Source: a virus. From it: a stretch of DNA of 25,991 nucleotides. Below the pieces are notes generated by a model. That model worked only from the letters and a program-made list of their open reading frames with translations. It was not told the DNA's origin and ran no database searches. Made by a program: the position numbers and the translations under genes. Positions 1 through 7,306 of this stretch are shown piece after piece (position 1 is the first letter of the stretch; each line of letters starts with the position of its first letter). Location of the stretch: positions 1 through 25,991 of IMG/VR virus record IMGVR_UViG_3300007734_000523; one strand, written 5' to 3'.

Positions 1-182
1 AAGCGTCTCATCTGCCCCCTAGTATATGATGGGGTCTTGTTGCAACAACATCCAATATTGTACGCCTCTCTAGAATCTAGGCTCACGCTTTTGTAATAAT
101 CTACTGCGTGTGTATGGCCAAATAAGACTGCCCCTGCTCCGTAGGCATCGGCGTGTTGCTTCGCTCCGTGGAGACTGGCTCC
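1..182 (-). pseudogene. Metallophosphoesterase C-terminal part, in frame beyond an amber codon; runs off window
   Basis: Directly after the TAG at 183-185 the same reading frame stays open for 60 codons to the window edge. It encodes GASLHGAKQHADAYGAG, then VLFGHTH, then a Cys-rich stretch (GCCCNK). GHTH is the final metal-binding motif of calcineurin-like phosphoesterases, and the H-rich helix before it also fits the family. This segment is therefore the natural second half of the gene at 183-629. No obvious ribosome site or start codon supports separate translation at the junction. It is either the remnant of a nonsense-mutated gene or the readthrough part of a longer protein. A sequencing error at the TAG is the other explanation. 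Confidence 0.7.
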
Positions 183-629
183 CTATCCATGAACGACGGT
201 GAGAGAACCATTCTGATATACTCCCGCCGTTGAATCATAGGGGTACATCTTGCCCCTAGTCTCCTTCATAATCGTTTCGATATTGTTGCAACCATCTAAA
301 GCATAATCCCTTGCCAATCCACTTCGGCTGTTCCTAGCCATATCAAAAATCCGCTCATCGTGGTTGCCCCTTAAAAAGATTCTCTCATCCCCGAACTTAA
401 AGAACTCTCGAATGAACTCCTCCCCACAATCCCAATCCTTCTGAAGGCTCGATGCTTGCTCCTCATCCCCCGCCCCCTTTCTGATCGCCCTAAAATCCCA
501 GAGGTCACCGATGCAAACGACTAGATCGGGTTGATATTCTTTTGTGAAAGCGAGCAGAGCTTTTACCGATGGGGCATCTTGTTCATCGCCGTGGATATCG
601 CCACAAGCAACGAACTTAATTGGCTTCAT
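183..629 (-). CDS. Calcineurin-like metallophosphoesterase, N-terminal part, ended by in-frame TAG
   Basis: The 148-residue product has the ordered metal motifs of the metallophosphoesterase superfamily: GDIHGD (about 10-15), GDLWDF (41-46), RGNHDE (87-92) and VVHG (145-148). The usual last motif, GHxH, is missing because translation ends at a TAG, yet it occurs in the same frame just downstream (GHTH, within 1-182). Enzymes of this superfamily hydrolyse phosphomono- or diesters with two metal ions; the phage substrate is unknown. The start overlaps the stop of the MazG-like gene as ATGA, suggesting translational coupling. As written the protein would lack a complete active site, so it is probably inactive unless the TAG is read through. 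The family call is strong; functional status is uncertain. Confidence 0.82.
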   Translation of the reverse strand: MKPIKFVACGDIHGDEQDAPSVKALLAFTKEYQPDLVVCIGDLWDFRAIRKGAGDEEQASSLQKDWDCGEEFIREFFKFGDERIFLRGNHDERIFDMARNSRSGLARDYALDGCNNIETIMKETRGKMYPYDSTAGVYQNGSLTVVHG

Positions 630-985
630 AGGGGAGGTTTAGTTTGTCCAGTTAGAGTTGTGTAAATAAGATTGCAACACTCTCTAGCACGAGGGTTTGT
701 CAATGTTTCATCCGTGCATCCATCCCTTGCTAATTCCAAAACTATATGCATTTGTGAGCGAAGCGTGAGCAGATAGGTTAGCTGATCAGTTGCTTCCTCA
801 ATCGCATTCTCAACAAGCCTCACCGCCGGCATCTCCCAAAGTTTTGTCCCGCCGTGTTCCTCGACTCCTCGCTTATATTTTTTATCCATCGACTCTACCG
901 CCGCCATTTGCAAAGTCGTTAAATGCAGTTCGTGTTTTTGTGTAAAATGCTTTTTGGGTTTCTCCACTACCTTTTCTGATGTCAT
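626..985 (-). CDS. MazG-like nucleotide pyrophosphohydrolase-type protein (tentative)
   Basis: A 119-residue protein with KYKRGVEEHGG near residues 36-46 and a helix ENAIEEATDQLTYLLTL near 59-75. A Y-x-x-G-x-x-EHGG segment followed by an acidic EExxDxxxYL helix resembles the metal-binding helices of small all-alpha MazG-type NTP pyrophosphohydrolases, which phages often carry to adjust nucleotide pools. The acidic motif is shorter than the classical EExxE...ExxD pattern, so the catalytic assignment is tentative. The start ATG follows the endolysin stop by a few bases, with AAAAGG immediately before it, closer than a normal Shine-Dalgarno spacing. Its stop shares bases with the metallophosphoesterase start, so the two are likely co-translated. 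Confidence 0.5.
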   Translation of the reverse strand: MTSEKVVEKPKKHFTQKHELHLTTLQMAAVESMDKKYKRGVEEHGGTKLWEMPAVRLVENAIEEATDQLTYLLTLRSQMHIVLELARDGCTDETLTNPRARECCNLIYTTLTGQTKPPL

Positions 986-989
986 CCTT

Positions 990-1496
990 TTATCTGCTAG
1001 ACCACGGACGCTTACTGACTAGAGAAACTTTTTGATTATTCACCTCTTGCTTTTGTGGAGACACCAACTCCCTCCACCCAGAAATGTTTGCGTCCTCTAA
1101 ATGTGGTTGCTCCCAGTCGAGGTGTCGGAGCTGGTGCTTCTCTGCAATCTTCTGGCAAATGGAATAGGTCTGGTCATCCTCCCAAGAGGCCACTAAATCA
1201 CCGCTAGGGGTTCGGGCTAGGGGTACATAGTCTATTGCGTGAGACCCTACGCCAAGGTCAATGTGGAGCGATTGCGGGGGTATTCCACGAGCGTTTGTTA
1301 CTTTCCTCCCTGCCTTTGTTCGGCCTTGAGCGTAAAGTTCTTCTTGTTCTTGGGGAGTACGCACCGAACAGTAGATCAGAACTGGAATCTTTTTGCTCAT
1401 CAACTCGGAGTACCAAGCCCCTACCCTCTTCCCAAAACTAGGCTCGCACTTTTCTATGTGGCCTCTTGACCTTTCCACCGCCTCCCGAATCGTCAT
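990..1496 (-). CDS. Endolysin, peptidase M15-like (D-Ala-D-Ala carboxypeptidase / L-Ala-D-Glu peptidase type)
   Basis: A 168-residue protein with the M15 zinc-peptidase layout: SVRTPQEQEELYAQGR (44-59), QSLHIDLGVGSHAIDYVPL (75-93) and LDWEQPHLE (126-134). H78, D89 and H132 are the likely zinc ligands. Such enzymes cut the peptide stems of peptidoglycan to release phage. No signal peptide is visible, so it would need a holin for export. H78 and D89 are 11 residues apart; the common SxHxxGxAxD pattern gives 7, so there is either a four-residue insertion or H86 takes part. The last 20 or so residues look like an unstructured tail. Its ATG shares one base with the upstream lipoprotein stop (TAATG). 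Position next to holin-like and spanin-like genes supports the lysis role. Confidence 0.85.
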   Translation of the reverse strand: MTIREAVERSRGHIEKCEPSFGKRVGAWYSELMSKKIPVLIYCSVRTPQEQEELYAQGRTKAGRKVTNARGIPPQSLHIDLGVGSHAIDYVPLARTPSGDLVASWEDDQTYSICQKIAEKHQLRHLDWEQPHLEDANISGWRELVSPQKQEVNNQKVSLVSKRPWSSR

Positions 1497-1774
1497 TACT
1501 GGTCAAGCCTCTTTCGGAGTTTTTCATTTTCCTCCACGAGTCGAGAAATCGTTTTGAGTGCTTGCCCAAAAAGCTGGCGGTATTCGTCTGGGGTTGCTTT
1601 CGTTCTGTCGAGCTTGTCCCACCGCATAATGAAATCGCTAATCGAATCTTGGTTCGGGACTTCGCCAATGTCGTAGGGGCGGGTGGTTGCACACCCACAA
1701 ATTAAACTAGCGGCGATGAATCCAAGAATCGACTTCCGAATCACGGAGACGGCGGTTGTAAGCAATTTCTTCAT
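1496..1774 (-). CDS. Lipoprotein, o-spanin-like, partly overlapping the upstream membrane-protein gene
   Basis: A 92-residue protein with a basic N-terminus (MKK, RK at 13-14), a hydrophobic stretch near 15-25 and a lipobox-like ICGC ending at C28, so it should be lipidated in the outer membrane. The C-terminal half is charged and helical (SRLVEENEKLRKRLDQ), suitable for a coiled coil. The first 68 bases overlap the end of the 53-residue membrane-protein gene in another frame, the arrangement typical of Rz/Rz1 spanin pairs, which fuse inner and outer membranes in the final step of lysis of Gram-negative hosts. It is longer and less proline-rich than classical Rz1, so an unrelated phage lipoprotein cannot be excluded. 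Confidence 0.6.
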   Translation of the reverse strand: MKKLLTTAVSVIRKSILGFIAASLICGCATTRPYDIGEVPNQDSISDFIMRWDKLDRTKATPDEYRQLFGQALKTISRLVEENEKLRKRLDQ

Positions 1775-1868
1775 CGTCTCGTTCTTTTCTTGTCTTGGCT
1801 CTGTTCTTTGTCCACCAAGCTACAATCCCAATCAATCCAGCAATCGAGGCAAGAATGGCCTCCCACAT
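1707..1868 (-). CDS. Small membrane protein with charged tail, i-spanin-like or holin-like
   Basis: A 53-residue ORF (MWEAILASIAGLIG...) with one N-terminal transmembrane segment at about 2-19 followed by a strongly charged helix (KNRAKTRKERDDEE) and an RR end. The ATG lies 2 bases after the stop of the holin-like gene. The gene ends with TAG inside the lipoprotein gene, overlapping it by 68 bases in a different frame. A single-pass membrane protein whose gene overlaps that of a lipoprotein is the hallmark of two-component spanins. It is much shorter than lambda Rz, however, so a membrane-anchored partner of another kind is possible. I found it by reading the minus strand between the neighbouring genes. 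Existence as a gene is well supported by spacing; function is inferred. Confidence 0.6.
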   Translation of the reverse strand: MWEAILASIAGLIGIVAWWTKNRAKTRKERDDEEIAYNRRLRDSEVDSWIHRR

Positions 1869-1870
1869 TG

Positions 1871-2041
1871 TTATTTCCGTGAGAACTTCGAGAGGAACGA
1901 AACGATCTTGGTCAGCGTTGCCTCTGGCTCGTCACCGGGAATCAAAGAAGCAACGGCAATCACGGCAGAGAGGAGGGCAACCAACGCCCCCAACCAAGCA
2001 AATACATCTTGAGACTGAACGAAGGCTAGTAGTTGGTTCAT
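1871..2041 (-). CDS. Holin-like small membrane protein
   Basis: A 56-residue protein starting MNQLLAFVQSQDVFAWLG. A hydrophobic segment at about 15-33 (ALVALLSAVIAVASLI) is followed by an acidic turn (PGDEPE) and a basic C-terminus (SKFSRK). One membrane span with a positively charged tail, small size and position directly before spanin-like and endolysin genes suggest a holin, which forms the membrane lesion letting the endolysin out. The start has no Shine-Dalgarno; before it are TTCTT, a run of eight C, and a TTGACA box (2055-2060) whose TGA is the stop of the upstream gene. A different membrane role cannot be excluded. Confidence 0.55.
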   Translation of the reverse strand: MNQLLAFVQSQDVFAWLGALVALLSAVIAVASLIPGDEPEATLTKIVSFLSKFSRK

Positions 2042-2056
2042 AAGAAGGGGGGGGTG

Positions 2057-2701
2057 TCAAAGGGTTATTGGCTGACCAGTAGATGTATTGTAAGTGCCTC
2101 CATAAGACCAATACTCATTGGCGTTTAGAGATGCAGAATATGGTATTCCATCAAATCCAGAATACAGTTTCATTGATATGGAATATCCCAAAAAGTTAAT
2201 TACAAAGTTACCCGCCTCGTAGGTAGTAGAAGAAGAATAAAGCGTTACTCCAGCCCCAAATTCTCCAGTTGAATAATCACTAAACTGACCATTGAAAAAT
2301 AGGACTGGATAATACAAACTTCCTATTTGCAATAATCTCAAAGGTGTTGAAATGAACTGTCCAGAAAATAAGTTAAAATCAATAATCTGACTAAAGCTAT
2401 CAAACCCATCGTCGTTATAAAAAACATTTTCGTATCTGTATCCATCAACGCATACCAACCCATCCTCGCTTTCTGGAAGAGGAGATGAGTTGCCTCTATT
2501 CAACGAAAAGGGTTGAGAGGTTGGGGTTAGAGTGTCTTGAAATGTCCATTTTTTAACTCTCCAAAAAAGGGAAATTGCTTGCTCAAGAGTTAGTCCAATA
2601 GGGTAATAAGTTCCCCCTTGATCGTCAGTTGGAACAGAGACTCTTTTTGTAATGCAAAAGGGGAAGTACCCGCTGTAACTAGCGTGAAGAACTTTACCCA
2701 T
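2057..2701 (-). CDS. Tail-tip or fibre-associated protein of unknown function
   Basis: A 214-residue protein with no family I can name. It has a segment LTLEQAISLFWRVKKWTF (about 37-54), then a region rich in aromatic residues, Gly, Ser and Thr (YSTGEFGAGVTLYSSSTTY) that suggests beta structure. No signal peptide or membrane span is seen. It follows the long fibre gene and precedes the lysis genes, a position often used for fibre chaperones, tip proteins or receptor-binding subunits. The leader carries GAAATCCTT immediately before the ATG, the same 12-base sequence (including the ATG) as before the gene ending at 9884, and no Shine-Dalgarno. The AT-rich composition matches the fibre gene. Confidence 0.6.
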   Translation of the reverse strand: MGKVLHASYSGYFPFCITKRVSVPTDDQGGTYYPIGLTLEQAISLFWRVKKWTFQDTLTPTSQPFSLNRGNSSPLPESEDGLVCVDGYRYENVFYNDDGFDSFSQIIDFNLFSGQFISTPLRLLQIGSLYYPVLFFNGQFSDYSTGEFGAGVTLYSSSTTYEAGNFVINFLGYSISMKLYSGFDGIPYSASLNANEYWSYGGTYNTSTGQPITL

Positions 2702-2712
2702 AAGGATTTCGT

Positions 2713-2728
2713 TTGGGCATCAGCCCAA
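2713..2728 (-). promoter_or_regulatory. Small intergenic hairpin between fibre and next gene
   Basis: A perfect 6-bp inverted repeat (TTGGGC, loop TGAT, GCCCAA on the minus strand) fills most of the 30-base gap between the fibre stop and the next ATG. No T tract follows, so it is not an intrinsic terminator. It could stabilise an mRNA 3' end or affect initiation at 2701. A chance hairpin of this size is possible. Confidence 0.3.
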
Positions 2729-2731
2729 GGG

Positions 2732-5700
2732 CTATTCTAAAACTCGCTTGGCCAGACTTACAGTAGCTTGTGCCACAACCTGCTCGTTCGTTCCGTCCGT
2801 CTCGTAGACTTCCATAAGGATGTCTCTTTGGGTGGCTGTGGATAGGATGGCATTGGCCGAAGCAGTTGTGATGTTAAAGATTAAGTCTAACTGATTTCTT
2901 TGTAATTGTAGAGTTTGTGGGATAGGAGGCTTGGGGAAAATAATTGTTGGGTTATCCGTAAAGCCATAGCCCTTATCCAAAACATTGATATTTTGTAACT
3001 GACCATTCTGTATTGTTGGGACATCTAGCCTAGCACCAGAACCAGTCGCATCTTGGATTGTCACGCTATAGTTATCACTAGTATAATAAGAGCCAGCACA
3101 AGTGATGGAAATAGAGGAAATAACAGCACCCGCCGGCGTTGGAACAGAAATAGATGGGGCTGAAGTATATCCCTTGCCGCTCTCGACAATAACATATTCA
3201 CCACTTAAATTCTCATCAACAACATAATTAACTTTTGCTGTCTGCCCCCCAGAGGGGGCTGTACCTACTGTGGCCTCGTATGTTCCGGGTGCGTATCCAG
3301 CACCCAAAGTTGTTACTGCTACTGACGAAAGCAATCCATTAGGTGCGTCTGGACTTGGTGCTGTTACAATAGGAGCAGAGGAATAACCAGCACCAGCATT
3401 AACTATCTGGAATGTATATTTAGATTCTGATTCTTTAATAAGATTTACAACTGCATTTCCCCCCGATTGTGGGCTTTGCCCAATTTGCAAGGAATAAGAT
3501 TGCCCAACTATGTAGCCGTTAGGACTATTTTGCAATTCGAGTGTTCTTAAAAATCCAGATTGGAATCTTCTGTCTGGGTCTGGTGCAGTTGCAACTTGCG
3601 TAGATTGATAACCGAAGCCGGGATTTTCAATAACTACATTTACAGAGCCAGAGCTAGATTGCGTAAATAATATTGAGGCTTGTCCACCATCAATAGGGCT
3701 GGTTGGAACTGAAAGTGAGAATTGTTGATCTATTGAATATCCTTGAGGCTGGGTCAAAACAGAAACACTTTTCACTTGTCCACTAATAAAGTTTGGTGCT
3801 GGGGCGGTAACAATAGGTGCAGAAGTATATCCACTACCACCATTTACAACTACAACTTGTGATCTGCTTCCATTTCTATCCACAACTAAATTTATTTGTG
3901 CTGGTGTTCCAGACGCAGGGGCTTGCACGGAACAGCTATATGTTCCATCTGAATACGATGCTGGCGTATTGCTCAAGCTGGCAGATCGAACTAGCCCCAA
4001 GGTTTGAACGCTTTGGAATGCAATATTTGTGCTTCTGGTATATCCAACGCCCCCACTACCCAATAGATATTGTACGGCGGAAGGGCCGGGTCGGGTTGCG
4101 ATGCTTGCGGGGGTAGAGAAGGCCGTATCAATAAAGCCGTCAGCAAGGGTCGCTGGCATAGTATAAACAGTAGTGCCACTAAATTCAAAAATAACTGGGT
4201 CACTAGATAATGCCCCAAGCTCAACTAGGTCATAAGATTTTGTATATGTTGATGGATATCCAGCACCAGCATCCAAGACCCTAAACTCTGGCGTATATCT
4301 GCCTCCTCCAAAATCTTGATAGCTACCATTGTTTCCCAAATCTAGAGAAGAAACTTGATAGGATGTGTCTCTTGAAGGAATAACAATCTCCATAACCGCA
4401 TATCTGGTTGGGACAATACTTCTATCTTTTGGAACAATCGCAACCAAGGCACTTTTCCCAGCAAATTTATCGTGCTGTGGGTTTGGAAGATTAGAAACAG
4501 CATTTGCATTAGCATTTGTAAGATTTCTTCTGCCAACTACAGTAACACCCTTGATATCTACTGGTGTTCCTTGAGGGAAATATTTTCTGTATTCCTCTGA
4601 AGTGATAGCTCCGCTAGTTAAGAGCGAGCTTCTTCCATATTCTGCTGGCCTAAATACCCTAGTTTGTTGAGGGTCATAAATAGAACCAGTTACAACAACT
4701 CCAATAGAGTTTAGTAATTGAGCCCCCCTTACAACTGCCGGTGTTTGTTGTGCCAAAGCAATTCTTGGGTCAGAACTATACGCACCGCCATTATAGTCTG
4801 CAAACACATAGCGAAACTCGTTATCAAGTGAATAGCCACCAGTAAGCCATTTGTGATTTTGAGTAAAAAATGTTCTGGTATTAAACCCAATTTTAAGACC
4901 CCCAAGATTGATCTTTGTTGCAGTTTCAGAAAAGGTTGCAACAGTATTTAATGCGACACCACCAAAAGCCCCACCTCCGACTATTGCTTGATTTCTATTT
5001 TGTGATAGCCCTTCTAAATTCGTTGTAAAACCAGTTTTTAATACTGGCAAATATGCTAAAATATCTCCGTGTGATACTGTTGGAGTTGCAGAATATCCGT
5101 ATCCAACATCGCTAACAATAATTCTCCATAGCGTACCATCCCCAGTATATTGTATTGATGCGATTGGTCTTTTAGATGTGGGGGGTGTCTGCCCTCCGTC
5201 TGGGTCGCTAAATTCAAGCGAAATCGTGTTTGTATTAACTCCCTTGCAACCCAAGTCTACAATTTGATTAGTAAGACTAGCCAATGATTTAGTGGGCTGG
5301 AAAAGCGTTACAGTCGGGGCATTTGTATATCCAAAGCCCCCGCTTGTTATTGTTAGTGACTGAATAAAACCACCACTTGCAACAACTGTTGCAACCGCTG
5401 TTCCGGCTGTTGGTGCGGCAAGTGTTACGCTTGGAGCAGTCGAATAGCCAGTTCCACCATTGGTGATAGTTATTTTATTGATTGAGCCGCTTACGGCTGA
5501 CGCAGTTGCCGCCGCAATAGTTCCAGTAGTTGCACTAAATACTAAATCAAATGGGCCGTTTGAATAACCAAATCCACCAGTAACAATCGATATTGTTGTC
5601 ACTACCCCAGCAGATATTGTTGCGGTGAAGCTTGCACCAGTTGTTATAGATGGAGAAACATTTAAGCTGTAAGTTCCATTTGGATATCCGCTACCCCTAT

Positions 5701-6331
5701 TTGCAATACTTATTCCAACAACCTCGCCAGCTAAAATAGAGGAAACAAAGGTTGCTGTTGTTGTCGTGTTTAATGATTGTGCTAGGTCTGGATTAACTCT
5801 TACTGAATTATCTGATAATTCATAACTAGCCGCAATCCCAGAATCTACATATTGAAGAGGTCGGGTTATGGTGGTTGGTGTGGGTATTCCAAACCCCGCT
5901 GTTATGCTTGCTGTGACTGGTGCAATATAATCGACATTTAATCTAAATACGCCAGTAACGATTGGGAAGGTTGCTATCGAAGAAATGATGTTAGCGGTTA
6001 CTGGTGTATATGTAAATATTCTGGCTGAACCAACTGTTCTTGCCGCTGGCGATGTTACTATGGTTGCGGTGGCTCTAGTTGTGTTGATTGGCTGTGTGCT
6101 GACGGCTTGACCATCTGCCAATTTTAATGCCGCAGTTCCAAGTCTGGCCTTAAAAGAACTATCATTGGCTGGCTGTTTGGAGCTAACAACATTTTTACTT
6201 ACTTGAAGAACATTAATTTTTAGATTCCTCTGCTCATCAGAAAATATTGTTGGCTTGCTAATTGGGATGGTGCTTTGACCATCCAAAAATCTCCCACTAG
6301 ACACATCGAGAAATAGCTCTTGAGAGTTCAC
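2732..6331 (-). CDS. Long tail fibre / tail-tip protein with many GxGY beta repeats
   Basis: A 1199-residue protein, the largest in the window. Residues 1-80 (MNSQELFLDVSSGRFLDG...) look like an attachment domain. From about residue 205 to 1130 short repeats recur with a core G-x-G-Y-x-x-A-P followed by V-T and a proline: GGTGYSTAPSV, GGFGYTNAPTV, GGSGYTSAPIV, GAGYSSAPIV, GKGYTSAPSI, alternating with GTY-type variants such as GSGYPNGTYS and GAGYAPGTYE. I count roughly 17 units. The last 60 residues (LQRNQLDLIFNITTAS...) form a separate cap-like domain. Extended beta repeats at this site in the operon fit a host-binding fibre. The start appears to be GTG, since an in-frame TAG lies three codons upstream, with TTGACA at 6347-6352. 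The gene is visibly more AT-rich than the head genes. It ends with TAG. Confidence 0.78.
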   Translation of the reverse strand: MNSQELFLDVSSGRFLDGQSTIPISKPTIFSDEQRNLKINVLQVSKNVVSSKQPANDSSFKARLGTAALKLADGQAVSTQPINTTRATATIVTSPAARTVGSARIFTYTPVTANIISSIATFPIVTGVFRLNVDYIAPVTASITAGFGIPTPTTITRPLQYVDSGIAASYELSDNSVRVNPDLAQSLNTTTTATFVSSILAGEVVGISIANRGSGYPNGTYSLNVSPSITTGASFTATISAGVVTTISIVTGGFGYSNGPFDLVFSATTGTIAAATASAVSGSINKITITNGGTGYSTAPSVTLAAPTAGTAVATVVASGGFIQSLTITSGGFGYTNAPTVTLFQPTKSLASLTNQIVDLGCKGVNTNTISLEFSDPDGGQTPPTSKRPIASIQYTGDGTLWRIIVSDVGYGYSATPTVSHGDILAYLPVLKTGFTTNLEGLSQNRNQAIVGGGAFGGVALNTVATFSETATKINLGGLKIGFNTRTFFTQNHKWLTGGYSLDNEFRYVFADYNGGAYSSDPRIALAQQTPAVVRGAQLLNSIGVVVTGSIYDPQQTRVFRPAEYGRSSLLTSGAITSEEYRKYFPQGTPVDIKGVTVVGRRNLTNANANAVSNLPNPQHDKFAGKSALVAIVPKDRSIVPTRYAVMEIVIPSRDTSYQVSSLDLGNNGSYQDFGGGRYTPEFRVLDAGAGYPSTYTKSYDLVELGALSSDPVIFEFSGTTVYTMPATLADGFIDTAFSTPASIATRPGPSAVQYLLGSGGVGYTRSTNIAFQSVQTLGLVRSASLSNTPASYSDGTYSCSVQAPASGTPAQINLVVDRNGSRSQVVVVNGGSGYTSAPIVTAPAPNFISGQVKSVSVLTQPQGYSIDQQFSLSVPTSPIDGGQASILFTQSSSGSVNVVIENPGFGYQSTQVATAPDPDRRFQSGFLRTLELQNSPNGYIVGQSYSLQIGQSPQSGGNAVVNLIKESESKYTFQIVNAGAGYSSAPIVTAPSPDAPNGLLSSVAVTTLGAGYAPGTYEATVGTAPSGGQTAKVNYVVDENLSGEYVIVESGKGYTSAPSISVPTPAGAVISSISITCAGSYYTSDNYSVTIQDATGSGARLDVPTIQNGQLQNINVLDKGYGFTDNPTIIFPKPPIPQTLQLQRNQLDLIFNITTASANAILSTATQRDILMEVYETDGTNEQVVAQATVSLAKRVLE

Positions 6332-6352
6332 TTTAGTCTATGCCCTTGTCAA

Positions 6353-6640
6353 TTACCGGCTCAAAACAACTATCTCGGCGGGAGTTCCATTTGAACAAAC
6401 TGTGAGCGTAACGGATGTAAAGTTGTCGGCAACTTGCCCTCCTGCTACGGCAATATTAACCCCTGCTGTTGCAGATATAACATAGCTTCCATCAGTTACC
6501 TTAATGTCGATATTTGCCCCTGCTACTGGGGTTCGTTGCCTTACTGCGGCCTCTAGGTCGTGAAGGTAGGTCTTTGTGATTAACCCAGTATCGGCCAATA
6601 CTGGAACTTTAGAAAAGGAGCTTCCAGTCCCAGATCTCAT
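6353..6640 (-). CDS. Small tail protein, unknown, coupled to upstream tail gene
   Basis: A 95-residue protein. The N-terminal half contains a helical segment LITKTYLHDLEAAVRQRTP (about 20-38), the C-terminal half beta-prone Gly/Val/Thr sequence (VISATAGVNIAVAGGQV). The ATG overlaps the preceding stop as ATGA, so it is probably made in step with the 220-residue protein. Its position between tape measure and fibre suggests a tail-tip or fibre-adaptor role. I do not recognise the family. Confidence 0.55.
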   Translation of the reverse strand: MRSGTGSSFSKVPVLADTGLITKTYLHDLEAAVRQRTPVAGANIDIKVTDGSYVISATAGVNIAVAGGQVADNFTSVTLTVCSNGTPAEIVVLSR

Positions 6641-7299
6641 AGAACTAATTGCATTTGGCCTTTTGTGGCCGATGCCCTAACCCTAAACAACCCACCGGCA
6701 GTCTCAACCGAAGAGCCTACAATGTTGATTGAGTTCACATCTATTCCCGGCCCGAATACTGGATATTGGACAGTTCCGATTACCGCAGACCTATCTGGCT
6801 TATTTCTAATGATCTGCACTTCTTGGCTTGCGACAATACTCCTCACTCTGTCTTGAACTGCCGTGACATCTTCGGTTTGGCTGTTGGTTGTGATTGTAGC
6901 TGTCGGGGACAACCATTCACAAATATAATTAACAGAAATATCTAGCTGTATTGTTTGAACAAACCCACTCACAATCTCCCTCTGGTATTGGTAGCTTGTT
7001 TCTAGGATATAAAGAGAATTATCGCCAGTCCCTCCCTCTGCTGATACTTGTAGCCTATAAAGACCATCAGAAGTATTGCCAGCAATATGACTCATATTCC
7101 GGCGAACCACACGGAAGTTTCCGGGGGGCTGGTCTGGAACTCCAACCAATACCTCATCTAAAGAGAAGTTTGAATTGAGTGCAGAGAACGAGCCAACAAC
7201 AGAGAATTGGAAGGTTGTAATCCCATCACGGCCATTGTCTGTTATGATGTCTGGCTCGTAATCGAACGATGATATGTTTGAAAGAATTGTTGTTGCCAT
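6637..7299 (-). CDS. Tail-tip structural protein, unknown family
   Basis: A 220-residue protein directly downstream of the tape measure, where siphophages encode distal tail or minor tail proteins. It is predicted to be mostly beta from alternating hydrophobic and polar residues (ILETSYQYQREIVSGFVQTIQLDISVN region, about 105-130), with a conserved-looking segment VRSIVASQEVQIIRNKPD near 151-168. No catalytic motif is seen. The start ATGG is preceded by ATAATAAATAT and no Shine-Dalgarno, closely matching the leader of the capsid protein gene. The stop overlaps the next start. Assignment rests on position. Confidence 0.55.
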   Translation of the reverse strand: MATTILSNISSFDYEPDIITDNGRDGITTFQFSVVGSFSALNSNFSLDEVLVGVPDQPPGNFRVVRRNMSHIAGNTSDGLYRLQVSAEGGTGDNSLYILETSYQYQREIVSGFVQTIQLDISVNYICEWLSPTATITTNSQTEDVTAVQDRVRSIVASQEVQIIRNKPDRSAVIGTVQYPVFGPGIDVNSINIVGSSVETAGGLFRVRASATKGQMQLVL

Positions 7300-7306
7300 A
7301 TATTTA

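Noticed and set aside
183-185. Genome-wide recoding of TAG as a sense codon
   Set aside because: TAG terminates several normal genes (1707, 2732, 10290, 12050) where no homologous continuation is seen, so only local readthrough or mutation is considered.
1438-1698. Minus-strand ORF of 86 codons across the lipoprotein and endolysin start
   Set aside because: It overlaps two better supported genes in other frames and shows no recognisable features.
2047-2054. Run of eight G (C on the coding strand) before the holin-like start as a phase-variable tract
   Set aside because: It lies outside coding sequence, is short, and no promoter spacing that it could alter is recognisable.
2713-2728. Hairpin after the fibre gene as a terminator
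   Set aside because: The stem is only 6 bp and has no T tract after it.
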